Below are positions 23,891 through 35,672 of a DNA stretch of 64,000 nucleotides, in pieces (position 1 is the first letter of the stretch; each line of letters begins with the position of its first letter). Source of the DNA: Lepeophtheirus salmonis (Eukaryota > Arthropoda > Copepoda > Siphonostomatoida > Caligidae); NCBI RefSeq assembly GCF_016086655.4, contig NC_052138.2, positions 31,383,403 to 31,447,402 on the forward strand, read 5' to 3'. The notes beneath the pieces were generated by a model. It was not told the origin of the DNA, ran no database searches, and saw only the letters and a list, made by a program, of their open reading frames with translations. A program made the position numbers and the translations under genes.

Positions 23891-24322
23891 AATCATTATT
23901 TCCTCTAATTAACTTTATCAACAATAAAAAGGAAGTTAGTTTTTTTTAACGAATATTCAACATACCATGTTTTTTGTTTTTCCTTTTGCATCATCAAGTA
24001 CACGTGTAAATATATACTACATAATATGTAGGCAGTACTTAAGTACATAATGATGGAATGATCATCAAATTACAATTAACTTAAATCAAAGTAATCCTTC
24101 CAGCTCCTTGAAGAGCCCTTTCTCTTCCTCTTCTGTATATTTGTCACGACGTTACATTACTATAACAAAAATGATTATTGTATTTCTTTGTGAGCTGTCG
24201 GTGTTTTCTGCTTCTTTGCCCATTAACAGTGTTTGGAACATAATTGGTTGAAATAGGATTAGCTCTTGTTTTTAAAAGTTATTGAATGATAATTCCATAG
24301 CTGTAAAGAATTGGCTAAGAGG

Positions 24323-24776
24323 TCCGGGGCTTCCGCGTGACTATATTTGGGGAGGGGGTTGGGTTTCGATTTTTTTTTTCCAAAAAAATAAAAACTTAAA
24401 TTTCTAATATTAAATATATTTTCATAAACCCATTGCTATTCACAAAAATTAAATTTTTTTCGAAAAAAATTTTTGAATATTAAATTATAGGTAAAAAATT
24501 TTAAATATTACATTTTAAGGGAAATTATTTTAGGGAAAAAAATTACAAAAATTCACAGCTATTCAGAAAAATTACATTTTTTTTTTTGGCAAATTTCAAA
24601 AATCCGTAGCTATTCACAAATATTACATATTTTGGAGAAAAAAAATCAAAAATCAAAATATTTTACTGTCCTGTATTATTTGCCCAAATGACAAAAAAAA
24701 TTCTAGTAAAAAGCAAACATACCTTAATTTTGGGTGGGCCCCATTCCCTCCGGCCCACCCTCTGCAGACTCCCCTG
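24323..24776 (+). repeat. Family 2 miniature element
   Basis: Left end 'tccggggcttccgcgtgac', right end 'cctctgcagactcccctg', with 'ccacccct'-type pyrimidines before it. The body has 'cacagctattcagaaaaatt' and 'ccgtagctattcacaaatat'. The overlapping frames at 24653-24980 extend from the element into flanking DNA and show no domain. Confidence 0.8.
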
Positions 24777-26084
24777 CAGCTGAATTTGAGCCATGTCTTT
24801 TTGTAAGTAAGGTTGTGAGATACAATAAAGTACCTGTTGTAATTGTAGGTACAAATACGTACATGAGAATGGAACGAGTATATCCAAAACATCTAGAGTC
24901 CTTATGTATTTTGTATCAACTTTTGTTCCTCTATCGACCCCTGGAACAACAGACAGCTTTAAGAAATGTTTGAAGTACAAAAAAGGTCACTAGGAAGCTC
25001 TCTATCCATTCAAAACCCAACACAATCTTAAATTCATGTTGAAAAATTCATTTCAATCATCATTTTCTAGTGATATAAACTTTTCATTGAGCTTGGATTT
25101 TTGACATTTCATAATGTTTTAATGCACCTTGCATCAGATGACAAGATGTACCGGACATTAATCAATACAGACTGTAAGACGCTAGGGTGCTCTCTCTCTC
25201 TCTTTTTTTATACTATTTTTGTTCCTCTAATTGATTAGATAGAGTTGGAATAAGGAAGTATAACATCACACTATTACATTTACTCCATTTGACCTAGGAT
25301 CTGTCTTTGAAGTCCATATACAATGAGTATATTTCCTTCCCTAGGAACGACCGGGGCACGAACCTTCGCACTTTGAATTCGAGTGAATAATTACAGACTT
25401 TTCCCAGTCCCTATATACAAAGTGGAGAAACAAAGACCACGTGACCAATATTAGCTCAAATATAATTGGCTACACGACAACGATTTCCTCCACTAGGGGC
25501 ATTGAGGGTGCCATAAATATTACTTCATAACTAACTAAATCATTTCAATTATTTCACACTTTTTTTTGTGTAATAACAATGTGAATTCTGAAAGAGGAGA
25601 AGAAATTGCCTTCTGCTCAAAAGTGTCATCTTGCAGGTGGATAAGTTTTCACGTAGCCAAGCAAATCTCTGTAAGCTAACAAGCAGGGGTGCCACTTTGT
25701 TTTCTACCCTTGGGGTAATATTAATAGTGTTCTGAATGATATTTTAGGGTTTTTGGGTATCACATTGACTATTGCATAAATATAAGTCACTTATTAATTA
25801 ATATTCAATGATTCTATTAAAGCAATAAGGAAAAACATAGCTCACGAGGATAAATACATTAGATACACGGATCCACATCTACCTCCAAGGCCAAAAATCT
25901 ATATAGCACCCAAATGGTAGTTATTTTTTTTCTCCCTTTTCCCTCTGGGATATTGTTTTGTCCATTTAATTAATTCATTAAGCTATGAACTTTTTTTACT
26001 AGGCTCATGTTCGCTGATCTCTTTTACAACAAGGAAGGGTTTGTTAGTTTGTTAAAAAAGTACAAGTGTTGCATTTCTGTCAGA
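24777..26084. other. no gene seen
   Basis: AT-rich spacer. A short CT microsatellite lies near 25190-25204. The open + frame at 24734-24973 has no recognisable domain. Confidence 0.5.
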
Positions 26085-26365
26085 AAGTCCTAGAACAGTA
26101 TGGGACCGTTATAATTTATATCTGGTCACTGAATTAGATTGGGGTCTAAATAGGTGACGTTGAAAAATTAGATTATGATTGGTCTAATTAGAAATCCGGT
26201 ATGGACCGATTTGATGGGTTTAAAAGGCAGAAAAGAAATAGTTTGATGGAGAAAAAACGGGGAAAAAATTGTTAACTTTTCGTAAACGGTGAAAACAGTC
26301 TAGATAAAATCATATAAGATCAAATTGATAAAATAAAACCCAGTTTTGAACCGAGTCTCAACACT
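26085..26365. repeat. Family 1 fragment
   Basis: Family words 'gtcctagaacagtatgggac', 'aaatccggtatggaccgatt' and 'cagttttgaaccgagtctc'. The 'ccggtatggaccgattt' phrase recurs at 43430-43450. Confidence 0.5.
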
Positions 26366-26399
26366 CAAAATTGTCTCCTCAAACAACTTGTTGTCTCTT

Positions 26400-26645
26400 T
26401 TTGCCAAAAAACGTATAATTTTTCTAATTTTTTGTGAATAGCTAGATTTTTGAAGAAAAAAATTAATAGTCAAAATGAAATTTTCAATTTTTTTTTCCAT
26501 AAAAAAGTGAATTTTTAAAAAAAAATTTAAAAAAATTATAATAAAAAAAAAAAATCTAAAAATTAATTTTTTTATAAATAGCTTTGGATTTTTTAAATAA
26601 AAAAAATTTAAAAATCCCCCCCAATATAGTTCTATAGACGCCTTG
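26400..26645 (-). repeat. Family 2 miniature element, short copy
   Basis: 'ttttgtgaatagctagattt' and 'ataaatagctttggattttt' inside A/T runs. Right end 'tctatagacgccttg', a decayed 'ggacgcccctg'. Confidence 0.65.
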
Positions 26646-26929
26646 ATTCTTAAAATATAAAAATTAATACTTAAAATTGATAATATTTATTATTTATATC
26701 GATATTTTCCAGGGATTCCTCCGTTAGTCAATTTCCCTGGAAATGAGAAACCCTTATATCTATATGTCAGTTTCCTTTTGAAGTCCTTCTTCTCCTTTAT
26801 TGCACGCATAATTTCAACCCAATCATAATAAATCAATAGATATATTATTTTGACGTTGATTCCATCTCCCTTTGTGCACAATTATAATCCTTATGGAATG
26901 AACATAACATAAGTAATATCCAGGATATA

Positions 26930-27818
26930 CAGGGTGCGCAAGCTATCTGTTCCGTGAAAAGGATTTTTTTAAATGCAATTGTTTCTCCAACCTGTTATCA
27001 GATTAAAAAAGAAAACCTGATAATGAAAGATTGGTGGTTTTTGATTTATTTTATTTAATAAAAGAACCTCCAGCCTCAAAAATAGTCTCTATACGAGACC
27101 GAAAGCGCGAGTAGGGCTTCGCCATTTGGTCCCTTGACAAATCCTGGAATCCCTTCTTGATCCAACTGATAAGTTTATCTTTGTTGTTGCAGGGGGTTTG
27201 GTGGTTTGTTGTTCTATCGCGTTCCACACACAAAAAAATCCATCGAATTCAGATTGAAAGAGTTTGACGGCCAAACTCCGGCAGGAAGAAATCTTCAAAA
27301 TTGTCTTCAAGCCGTTTAAGACTTTTTTCGCGGTGTGTGGTATTGAGCCGAGTCGTATTGTCCCATATAAGGCCTCCCATTGAGAAGCATGTCAATACAG
27401 GATTTCACCTTGGTCTTTAGCACGTCTGGGCAGGCATCGATATGGACCCTGCGGCCTTGAAAAACGACAGGGGAGGCATAGCCTGGGCTTTGGAGCTAAC
27501 CACCCCAAACACCATGACGTGGCATTGCTGATACCACAAAATCACCTTTAGGGGCCTTAAATTCCCTCCTAACATTGAGAACAAACGTCTCACGGAGTCC
27601 CATAGTTCGAGAAATTGCTGTTTTGTTGCTCCTGTCGTGTGAGGGTTCCTTTCCCTTGTCCAAATATTTAGGATAACGTATTTGTCATTTGATTTCATTT
27701 TTTCAAACTGGTGCAGGTTTGAACAAGCTATCTAATAATAAAATATCAGCTACCAAAGTGTCCATCTTTGCCCAAGAGAGAATGCCAAATTGGCTTTATA
27801 GAAAGCATGCACACCCTG
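26930..27818 (-). mobile_element. mariner/Tc1-type element, internally decayed, termini present
   Basis: The ends are inverted copies: CAGGGTGCGCAAGCTATCT at 26930 and, read from the other strand, CAGGGTGTGCATGCTTTCT at 27818. TA precedes the left end; the right flank is TG, a likely decayed TA. At 889 bp it is shorter than a full element, which agrees with missing transposase blocks. Confidence 0.82.
27051..27698 (-). pseudogene. mariner/Tc1-type transposase relic in the 26930-27818 element
   Basis: Two readable blocks on the minus strand. Block one (27560-27420) has QQCHVMVFGVVSSKAQAMPP and LSFFKAAGSIS, the VMVWGxVSSxGKxxPPxFF motif between the first and second catalytic Asp. Block two (27240-27051) has MDFFVC followed by VERDRTTNHQTPCNNKDKLI, then WIKKGFQDLSRDQMAKPYSR and SRIETIFEAGGSFIK, the C-terminal tail. 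The segment with the second and third catalytic residues is deleted or unreadable, so no active enzyme is possible. The first Asp region is also missing, and the front of the protein appears lost. Related by termini and tail to 21024-21710. Confidence 0.8.
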
Positions 27819-28244
27819 TGTTCAGTAATAATATTTAGTCTCCTGATATTCAAAATAATATTTATGTGGTTGTAAAAGGTATGATGAGCGGATCTTTAAT
27901 CCTTGTACAATTTACATGGATCTCTTTGTATGTACATTTTTTAGATGTATAGATATAATATTCATATCAAATCACTTTAGCGTAAAAAATTTATTATTAT
28001 TAAAAGATCCTTATCCGAGCCACGTACTTACTTACTCCTCTATCTCTCCACCCTCCCTGTGTCATTAACAATAAATTTCCTTACTTTGTATCTACGTACA
28101 GTGCATTAACAATTAAACCATTCTATATATGTATGTATATACAATTAATATCCTTCTTTTGAAAAAAATAAAAAAATCCTCCATTTGAATAAAAACTCTA
28201 TTTATTTACATAGATATGTTTTAAATATACGTGATTACTAGTGT
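27819..28244. other. no gene seen
   Basis: AT-rich spacer. Confidence 0.5.
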
Positions 28245-28925
28245 AGGATTTTGGTTTGAAAATCTTATACCGGTCTAATACAGTAATATTTTTTAGTGGA
28301 CCCAAACTAATACAGTCTGGATCGGTCTAGAAGAAAATTTGCTGCATAAGTCAGTCATACCAATTGTTATTTATCTTCTAAGTACTCTCAAACTATCATT
28401 GTCTTAAAATTTCTACACAAATTTTCAACGAAATGCACTCACAAACAAATAGATTTTACCAAATAGAGTTAACTCCTTAATCCCATCAATAATTTACGTA
28501 GAGTGGAACTTATTATGATAACTGTTGCTTATGGACACATGTGTTGTTTATCATGACCAATCCATTTTTTACTAATTTATTCCTAAGAAAATCAAATCCG
28601 CACTTGTTTTTTCTAGAGTAAAATAGGGAACTGTCTATTTGTTCGACATACATATTTCAAATGTAAGCAAATCGTTACCTCTATTGTATCGGTAACCTTT
28701 TCTCTGAAAATAAATAGAAAAACAGCCTTAAATCATCTGGTACATTGCCAAACTAGTCAATCATAGCAAACTGCTATTTACCTCTTAAGTACTCCGAGAC
28801 TGTTATTGTCATATTATTTCTCTGAATCTATTTTGACTTGACAGCTGACAACAAGTACACACAGTATTTTTATGTTAGTGAGGTAGTGCTGTGACTCGAA
28901 CCCAATAGATAATCGGTCTCATTTA
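28245..28925. repeat. Family 1 element, long form
   Basis: Left part 'tactagtgtaggattttgg' and 'taccggtctaatacagtaa'. The middle word 'taagtcagtcataccaattg' with 'taagtactctcaaactatc' occurs twice here (28345-28400 and 28745-28815) and again at 41550-41615 and 55800-55865. The right part 'gacagctgacaacaagtac' and 'tgttagtgaggtagtgctg' matches 41940-41970. Confidence 0.65.
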
Positions 28926-29405
28926 AAAAAAATTGATTTGGTTTTATGTGTTTCACAAATTTTCAACATCAGCCTTCAATAACGTCATATGAGGTGAAAT
29001 GTGTTGCACAAATGATATTTGTACTATTCATCTGTAGAGTTGACCTTTTTGTGACGAAAAACAAAGTATGTGGAAGAGACGGGGCGAGAAATATGGTATT
29101 ACTAAATTAAAGCCCTTGTTAATATCCGCTGCCTGTTTTATGATTTTGGGGGAAGATTTTTGATTTGATTTTTACATTTAAAATAGCATTAGTGCAAGAA
29201 AAATTTAAATTCATATAAATTTATTTTATTAAGCATTTTTAAATCAATTTACACCAAAGATAGGCGAGAATTCTTCTTCTAGAAAAGAAAATGGACTAAT
29301 TAAATAATGAATAAGAAAGTAAAAGAGCCCATGCAACAACTCTATTTTTTTTAAAAGTTAGTTTATATTTTTTTATTTTTTACAAATATATCAACATTAC
29401 ATAAG
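28926..29405. other. no gene seen
   Basis: AT-rich spacer. 'ttacaccaaagataggcgag' at 29250-29270 repeats 'ttacaccaaaaataggcaag' at 2377-2396, with matching 'aattcttctt' after it, so an old dispersed repeat is present here and at 2280-2460. Confidence 0.5.
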
Positions 29406-29600
29406 TCAGAAGTAGGGAGAAAATCGGGCAATGTATTGAGACCCATAAAATTGATCCACGTTCTGTAAAAAATGAAATTTGGGGTACGGTCTGAGATCAA
29501 GGTTTGGACAGAAATATCGGTCAAAATCGGTATAGAAAAATTCACTTATGATCAAACCGAAAAAAAACGGCCTTGGATTGAAAATCAACACTAGTAATTA
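29406..29600. repeat. Family 1 fragment
   Basis: 'ggggtacggtctgagatca', 'gtcaaaatcggtatagaaa' and 'gatcaaaccgaaaaaaaac' match 43640-43745 ('cacggtttgagaccgcgg', 'gaaatcggtccagaaaaa'). The short minus frames at 29363-29591 are repeat-derived. Confidence 0.5.
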
Positions 29601-30990
29601 CAGGTGTACATTAGAGTGGATCGAAAATCCGAGTTTATTAATCGATGATGGAGGGTATTTGTACATTTTTAAAACTCTGAATGACTAATCCAATCAAATT
29701 TCCAGGACAATTGAACGTATATAGATTATTTGTACAAAAATTTGTAATGGAACGATTCAAAAAAAATCTCGCAAAGCCGATTCATTTGCTGATTCTTATA
29801 CAAATTCCCGTTTATACATCTAATTCCGACATATTTATAACACTTCTAACCGTCTTGAGACTATTTTACATGTTAACACATTTTTACTCGACTGAAATAG
29901 TAACTGGTTAGATCATAATAAGTACACATGTAAGTCGGCTATTGTTACAAGACTACTAGCGAGTCTAACGGCTAAGTCGGTTCAGTAAAGGATCATTCAC
30001 GTTTAGAAACGTTCAGTACGGTCCCAGATACGAGACAAAATGCATTACATTACCAAAACTTATGTACTAAAATAACAATAAATACACTTACCACATTTGC
30101 TTAGAACAAATTTGTATTCAGTTTGTTTCTTCAGAGTTTTCGATCATAAATTACTTGATTACGATATTTTATAAATTATAAGACTAAAGTCATAAATTTA
30201 CATGGTCGTTTCCTGTATGTTGATGAAAATATTTCTTATTTTTTTCCCCTTCAAAATTTAGAAAAATAATACATAATTATATACCAGTAATACATAAATA
30301 CAACTTCATAAGAATCGGAAGAGAAGAATTGTAAATTACACCTTTTTTTCTCCATGCCGATTCTGGAAATAACACCTGATTCTCCGATTCACGTTTTCGA
30401 TTAATAATCCCTACAATAATAATAATAAAACACAACTTTTTCCGCTATCTTGTTTTCAAAATTTGATCAAACCCCCTAACAACGACCCACCCTACGGTAG
30501 ATAGGGAAGGCATAGATTTGAGACTCCGATGTACCTATTTAAATTATTTTAAAATACATATTTACCTATAAATAAGGAGGTGCTAGAATTCAACTTAAAG
30601 TACATCCATGTACCATCGACAATAATCCAATATTGACTTTATTTTGATGTGTACAAGTAGGTAGGGGAGACGTATCTATTTTGTCAAATATCTAAATAGC
30701 TTCATCCACAATATTTACAACACGGTTATATATTATAATATAATGAAGATTATTGTCGCTAAAAATCCATAATTTTTGCCAACTTTAGACAAACTATTGG
30801 AAAAGATGGATTTTTGATATAAATAAGAGAAAATTTGGAACTACAATATATTTGTAACCAGTCGTAGTAGAAACACTACATAATGTTAAATTAAAATTGA
30901 GATAGATTTTTTTGACAAAATACCTACATTAAGGACAAAAAATATCGTCTTACCAACAAATTTGACAAAAAGATTATAGTCAATGGGGAT
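29601..30990. other. no gene seen
   Basis: AT-rich. The 76-residue + frame at 29681-29911 has no recognisable motif. 'attctccgattcacgttttc' at 30380-30400 resembles words in the 62703-63478 element. Confidence 0.45.
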
Positions 30991-30999
30991 TTGGCATGA

Positions 31000-31590
31000 C
31001 TATAAGGGATGATGTATCCCTGTAGTCAGGTGCCTGATAATGCCGGTGGTGTGTCTGCAAGGGGTTGGCAGAGGGGGATCCAAAACTTGCAGTAGCATTT
31101 AATTAAGATTTTACCAACGTTATTTTTAATTATGAGGTTTTATTACCAAGACCAAACGACAGATGAAACAAAAACACACCACTTTTGCTCTTGTATCATG
31201 TCTTTAAGTGTAAAAATGTCAGCGCAATGCCGAAAAGGCTGCAAAGACGGTTAACATCTCCATCCGGACTACCTACTACATGAAAAAGTCAATTAAAGTT
31301 CCATACAGACAATAAGAACCAAAACTTACGCAACACAAATTTGCTGACTTATGGTCAGCTCTTGGCCTGACCTCAAGCCCCTGGACTAAGGTGGTTTGGG
31401 GCGGCTTGGAGAAAAATCTCTGCCGCTCCTCTCATCCAAATTTGGATTCGTTCTGAGCTGCTGTCATGACAGCGTGGTACACATTGGACATGTCTTTATT
31501 GTCAAGACCTGCCAATCTGTTCCCCAAAGTATTGAGGGTGTTACTGCTTGAGAAGGAGGATATATTAAAAAAATATATATACTATTTGAG
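31000..31590 (+). pseudogene. Tc1/mariner-type transposase, internally deleted
   Basis: The upstream sequence and first helix-turn-helix (31225-31290) match the relic at 500-745. The C-terminal part follows after a large deletion: VVWGGLEKNLCRSSHPNLDS, AAVMTAWYTLDM and, in another frame, FIVKTCQSVPQSIEGVT with EGGYIKK at 31495-31575. The catalytic middle is gone except for a 'DLWSALGLTSSPW' stretch where SPDLNPLD would be. The two ends of the protein are kept and the core lost, the pattern of an internally deleted DNA transposon. Confidence 0.7.
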
Positions 31591-32087
31591 GTTTTTTTTC
31601 CAAAACATTTAATTGTCTATGAAAAAAATGGATTTTTGAAATTTTTCTCCAAAAAATCTAGTATTTCAAATTTTTTTTCAACAAATTTAATATTAGAAGC
31701 TTTTTTCCAAAAAAATTTAAGCTTTTTCTCAACAAATATTTAAAATTTAATATTTTGTGAATAGCTATGGATTTTTGAAAATGTATTTTAGAAATTTTTT
31801 TTTCCAAAAAATTCAATTTTTTGTGAACAGCTATTTATATTTCAAAACTTTTCCAAGAAATTTAATTTTTTGATAATAATTCTCGATGTTTATTATTTTT
31901 ACAAAAAATTTAACATTTAAAATTTTTTCCCAAAAAATTTAATTTTCAATTTTTTTTTCAGAAAAATTTAATTTTAGAAATTATTTTCCAAAAAATTTCA
32001 GTACTTATGAACAGCTATATAATTTTTTTTTTCCAAAAAATCCAAAACAACAAGCTCCTCTCAAAATATAATCCTGTGGACCCTCTG
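31567..32087 (-). repeat. Family 2 miniature element, reversed
   Basis: T-rich body with 'ttttgtgaatagctatggat' and 'ttttgtgaacagctatttat'. Right end 'ataatcctgtggaccctctg', the complement of the family left end. It abuts the transposase relic. Confidence 0.8.
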
Positions 32088-32510
32088 GTTATTACGTCTC
32101 TAAACTAAACCTCCTTGGCAAATGTTCCTGGTCTCCCCTACATACATATAAGTACATATGTCTTTATTCAATGGTTCTGTCTAATATTCGTGTGGGACGA
32201 GTTTAGAGGATCCTTCATTCATTATCCATTTGTGTGTACTTAAAATGGAGCAAGTCTGATTGTTATTATTTTTACGTTTACATACAGATTACATATTGTA
32301 GTAGAACCTACATATATATTTTGTATTTACTTTGTCCTTGTAAAGTAGTACTCCATATTTAATTCTTATCACCATTATCCATTCCCTCTCTCCTCCCCCA
32401 TTTTTTAAATTCCACCCTCAAACAACACAAAAATATAACAATTATTGAAATAGCAAGTACTCCTAGAAACATGGGCCATTAAGAGATAACTTGAGACTTA
32501 ATGCAGGAAC
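32088..32510. other. no gene seen
   Basis: Spacer between two Family 2 copies in the same orientation. Confidence 0.5.
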
Positions 32511-33166
32511 GTCTTCGAGGGTTGGGCTGGAAGGGATGTATCCCCCAACAATTAAGGATTTTTTGCTTTTTACTTGAGAGTTTAATATTTGTAATCTTGA
32601 AACTGAAATTTAATTTATTAAAATTGTTCTACGAAATAATAAATTTTTTGTTAATAGCAGTGTATTTTTAAAATATTTGTCCCAAGAAATTTAATTTTTT
32701 AAGGAAAGTTATTGATTTTTAAATATTTTAGAAAAAAAATTTATTATTTGTAATTTTTGTGAATTATTTTTTAATTTAATTTTTAAAATTTTTTACAAAA
32801 AGTAAACTTTTTGTTGATAAATATATATTTTTGGTAATATTTAAATTTTCTATAAACAACTGCTGATTTTTGAAATTTTGGTTTGAAAAAATAGAATATT
32901 TGTAATATTTTGTGAATATCTATGGATTTTGAAATTTTCCTCCAAAAATTTTAATAAATTTTTTTTTTTTTTCAAAAAAGTAAATTTTCTATTAATATTT
33001 ACAATTTAATTTTTGAATTTTTTTCCAAAAAATATACTTTTTCAAAAAAAGTTGGATAAAAGTATAATTATTCAAATTTTCCAAAAAAATATTAATTTTT
33101 GAATGTTTTTTGAAAAAAATTCCAAAAATTAACCCCTTACAATATATAACCCTAAGGACGCCCCTG
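32511..33166 (-). repeat. Family 2 miniature element, reversed, long copy
   Basis: Left 'gagggttgggctggaaggg' and 'tgtatcccccaacaattaag'; right 'accctaaggacgcccctg'. The body has 'ttttgtgaatatctatggat' repeats. The 67-residue minus frame at 32992-33195 is a low-complexity product. Confidence 0.82.
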
Positions 33167-33419
33167 CAATGCTCTCCGAATAGAGTTGGAAACACATACT
33201 CTTGGGTCAGATTTAAGTTACATTGAATTTTATCTTCATTGTGGCACTCAAACTTTCCTTCTAAAGAGTAAAAGGCCTAAAATTGGCAAGTAACGCATGT
33301 TGTGAAAATAGGTAAACTTAATCTTATAACTACGAGTACTAATAAATTTTCAATTTCTAAACAATATTGATTTTTTTAATTTTAATGAAAAATTCAACAT
33401 AGTATACAAACTTTTATAT
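33167..33419. other. no gene seen
   Basis: Short spacer. Confidence 0.5.
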
Positions 33420-34380
33420 TGAAGGTATCTTCCTTTGGACTTAATACCGTCCTTAATTGGCGTCTCAAGGTACTGCACACACAAATGATGTACTCGCTAT
33501 TCCCTGGGCCTCCATTGACGATTAAATGCCTGCTTCATTGCATTGATATTCTTCTGACAGGGTTCATTCTTGTCTACAGGCTTTGGACGGGATTTGTAAC
33601 CAAAAAGTATAATCCAGCGAGCTCTGGTCTGAACTGTTGAGAAGCAAGATTGTTTTATATCCACATCTAGTGATTACTAGACAGAATTGACGTTTTGGCA
33701 GGATTTGTCCAGTTGCTGGAAGTAGTTTTTATGTGGGAAGATCAGTTTAACCCATTGTTGCAATATTTATCTTCTTTTTTTTTCTCCAAATAATCCTCAT
33801 TATTAAGGCTTTTAAACTTATGGATCTATATTAGAGGCATGGCATTATTTTTTATGCCCGTGAGCGTCCGAAAAAACTCATTTATATCCCAATTATAGTA
33901 AAGTTCTTACTATTTCTTCTGTATCTCATTGGCCAGACTGTCAAGGTTTTTTACACAGAGAAAAAAATTTGTCGTCCAGACGATGACTTGAGTTATTTAG
34001 TAGTTCTAACAACGTTGGAAATGGGTTTCTTTCATGGTTAGTGTCTTCTCCGGCCTCATAAGAGCTTCCCATCCTCTTTTTAACCAATTTCAAGACTATG
34101 AAAGATACTACACCTAACCTTGTTGCATGAATCTGAATTGACAACGGCTGTTCATTCTAATAGCTCTTTGTTAGTCTTCCAATGTTGATTTTTGACCTCC
34201 TGCTAAATCTGTAATTTTAGTGGAGATCTTCTCTGTCAACTATAAAATTTGTTACACTATAAATGGTCCTACTGGTCACATTTAAATGATTTTCAATTAT
34301 AGAGATGCTGAAGTCTGCGTCAAGCAAAGTCGAGAACTGCTGGTATTTCGTCTCTCTGATTGGCATTCCTTAACATATGA
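33420..34380 (-). pseudogene. Tc1/mariner-type transposase relic, near full span
   Basis: Minus strand. The N-terminal part (34360-34240) reads FSTLLDADFSISIIENHLNV then TSRTIYSVTNF, the first helix-turn-helix. 34145-34000 reads LSIQIHATRLGVVSFIVLKL and VKKRMGSSYEAGEDTNHERN, the second helix-turn-helix and linker. The C-terminal part (33640-33440) has SSLDYTFWLQIPSKACRQE, then NAMKQAFNRQW and YIICVCSTLRRQLRTVLS in different frames. Order and spacing fit one decayed copy of about 1 kb. The catalytic core (33650-33940) is not readable. Overlapping small frames on both strands belong to this relic. Confidence 0.72.
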
Positions 34381-35519
34381 TAAAAAATATTTGTCATATA
34401 GTATATATATTTAAAAAAAAAATTAATTGGACTCTCACTTAACCTTTTAAACAGGATTTCACGTTGTATAACAGGTTTGTAACACCCGGTATTTATAGCA
34501 TTCTTTTTCTTATCTATGGATAATTTCTTTATTTAAAGCTAAGGTACTGTTGACATTTTAATAACAGCTAATTTGAGTTTAATTAATCAATTTTTTAAAG
34601 CACTACCAATACACAAGGGAAACAAATAGTCGTAATATCGACTCTTGACATAATAATAGGATAATGTCGTTACGTATCATTAAACTGTAAATTCAGATTT
34701 GAAATAATTTAAATCTTAATAAGACAACATCCCTGAGTTTAACTTTTTTCAAAGTGATTTAAAAATCTTTTATATGATAATATTTCAGAATAGAATAAAA
34801 TTAAGGGACCTCTAAGGAAAAACGTAACAAACAAATCAATGGAGATGAAAATCACTACCTTCGTTTATTGATTAGTTCAGAATAGTCTAAGTGTGCTATA
34901 TTCATTTTTTTTGACTCCCCTTAATTTTAGGGATGGGATTTTTGTAGAGAACTCTAACATTTTTATTCTTCTTACGCTCAACAAAAGTCCTCTCCCCTGT
35001 CATTTTTTGAACAAGGGTGTGTGTTTTTTGTTTCTTTATTACTTTTCCAGCTCGTCTCCTTATTTCTCATAGGCTCTATGAGGTAAAGTAAAGCAATCTG
35101 TTGTATCGGAAAAATAACATTTGGCATGGGGAATTTCACTGTGGTTACTCAAAAAATATTGTACAGAATCTTTTGGTCCTCAAATCAAAATCTATTTTTT
35201 TATTCATTAGGGCATGAGCAAACTGAAGAATATATACTATTCATAAGATGGTGAAAGTCTTTAACTTGTTGTTTAAAATAAAAACAATATGCTGAGAAAA
35301 ATCACAGCGCTCTATCTGTTGGTAACATACACACACCTATATCTTATATTAAATAATATTATCAATTGTTCAAGTTATTTTGCCAGAAGGAGGCGCCACT
35401 TTCTGTTGCTTTGTTTAAAAACCATTATAAGTAAACAACGATCATGTCACATTGATTTATTATTCTTAGGTTTTTTTAAAGGTAAAAAGTAAATTTTGAA
35501 TCATGTAAATGAGATTCAG
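34381..35519. other. no gene seen
   Basis: AT-rich spacer. The 67-residue + frame at 35289-35492 has no recognisable motif. If 35520-35672 is an exon, this would be its upstream intron. Confidence 0.45.
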
Positions 35520-35672
35520 AAACTTTGTTTTAAACATGCCAAACTTCCAATCAGGCCCAAGATCTACCTCTTCCTAAAAAGAGACACTAAATTCCGAACT
35601 TGCTTCGAAATAGTAAATAATTATATCTCCGATTATCAGAACTCCTTCATCCTGGCCAAAAATCCCATGTAC
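35520..35672 (+). CDS. candidate internal exon (51 codons, phase 0-0), function unknown
   Basis: An open stretch bounded by an AG acceptor ('gagattcag') and a donor GTATGT. It is 153 nt and would keep frame. The codons favour C in third positions (GCC, CCC, AAG, ATC, TAC, CTC, TTC), unlike the surrounding DNA. The product begins KLCFKHAKLPIRPKIYLF and continues RDTKFRTCFEIVNNY; I recognise no domain. It could be an upstream exon of the membrane-protein gene whose 24-nt microexon at 40236 can also be read in phase 0. It could equally be part of an unrecognised transposon, since other low-AT patches here are transposon debris. The acceptor has a poor pyrimidine tract. Confidence 0.27.

Noticed and set aside
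24777..24803. Short stretch between CTGCAG and GTAAGTAAGG that looks like an exon
   Set aside because: The acceptor is the terminus of a Family 2 element and there is no partner exon.
24653..24980. Overlapping frames on both strands
   Set aside because: They extend from the end of a Family 2 element into flanking DNA; no motif on either strand.
28890..28910. 'gtgactcgaacccaatag', resembling the T-loop of a tRNA
   Set aside because: No matching acceptor or anticodon stems around it; lies in a Family 1 element.
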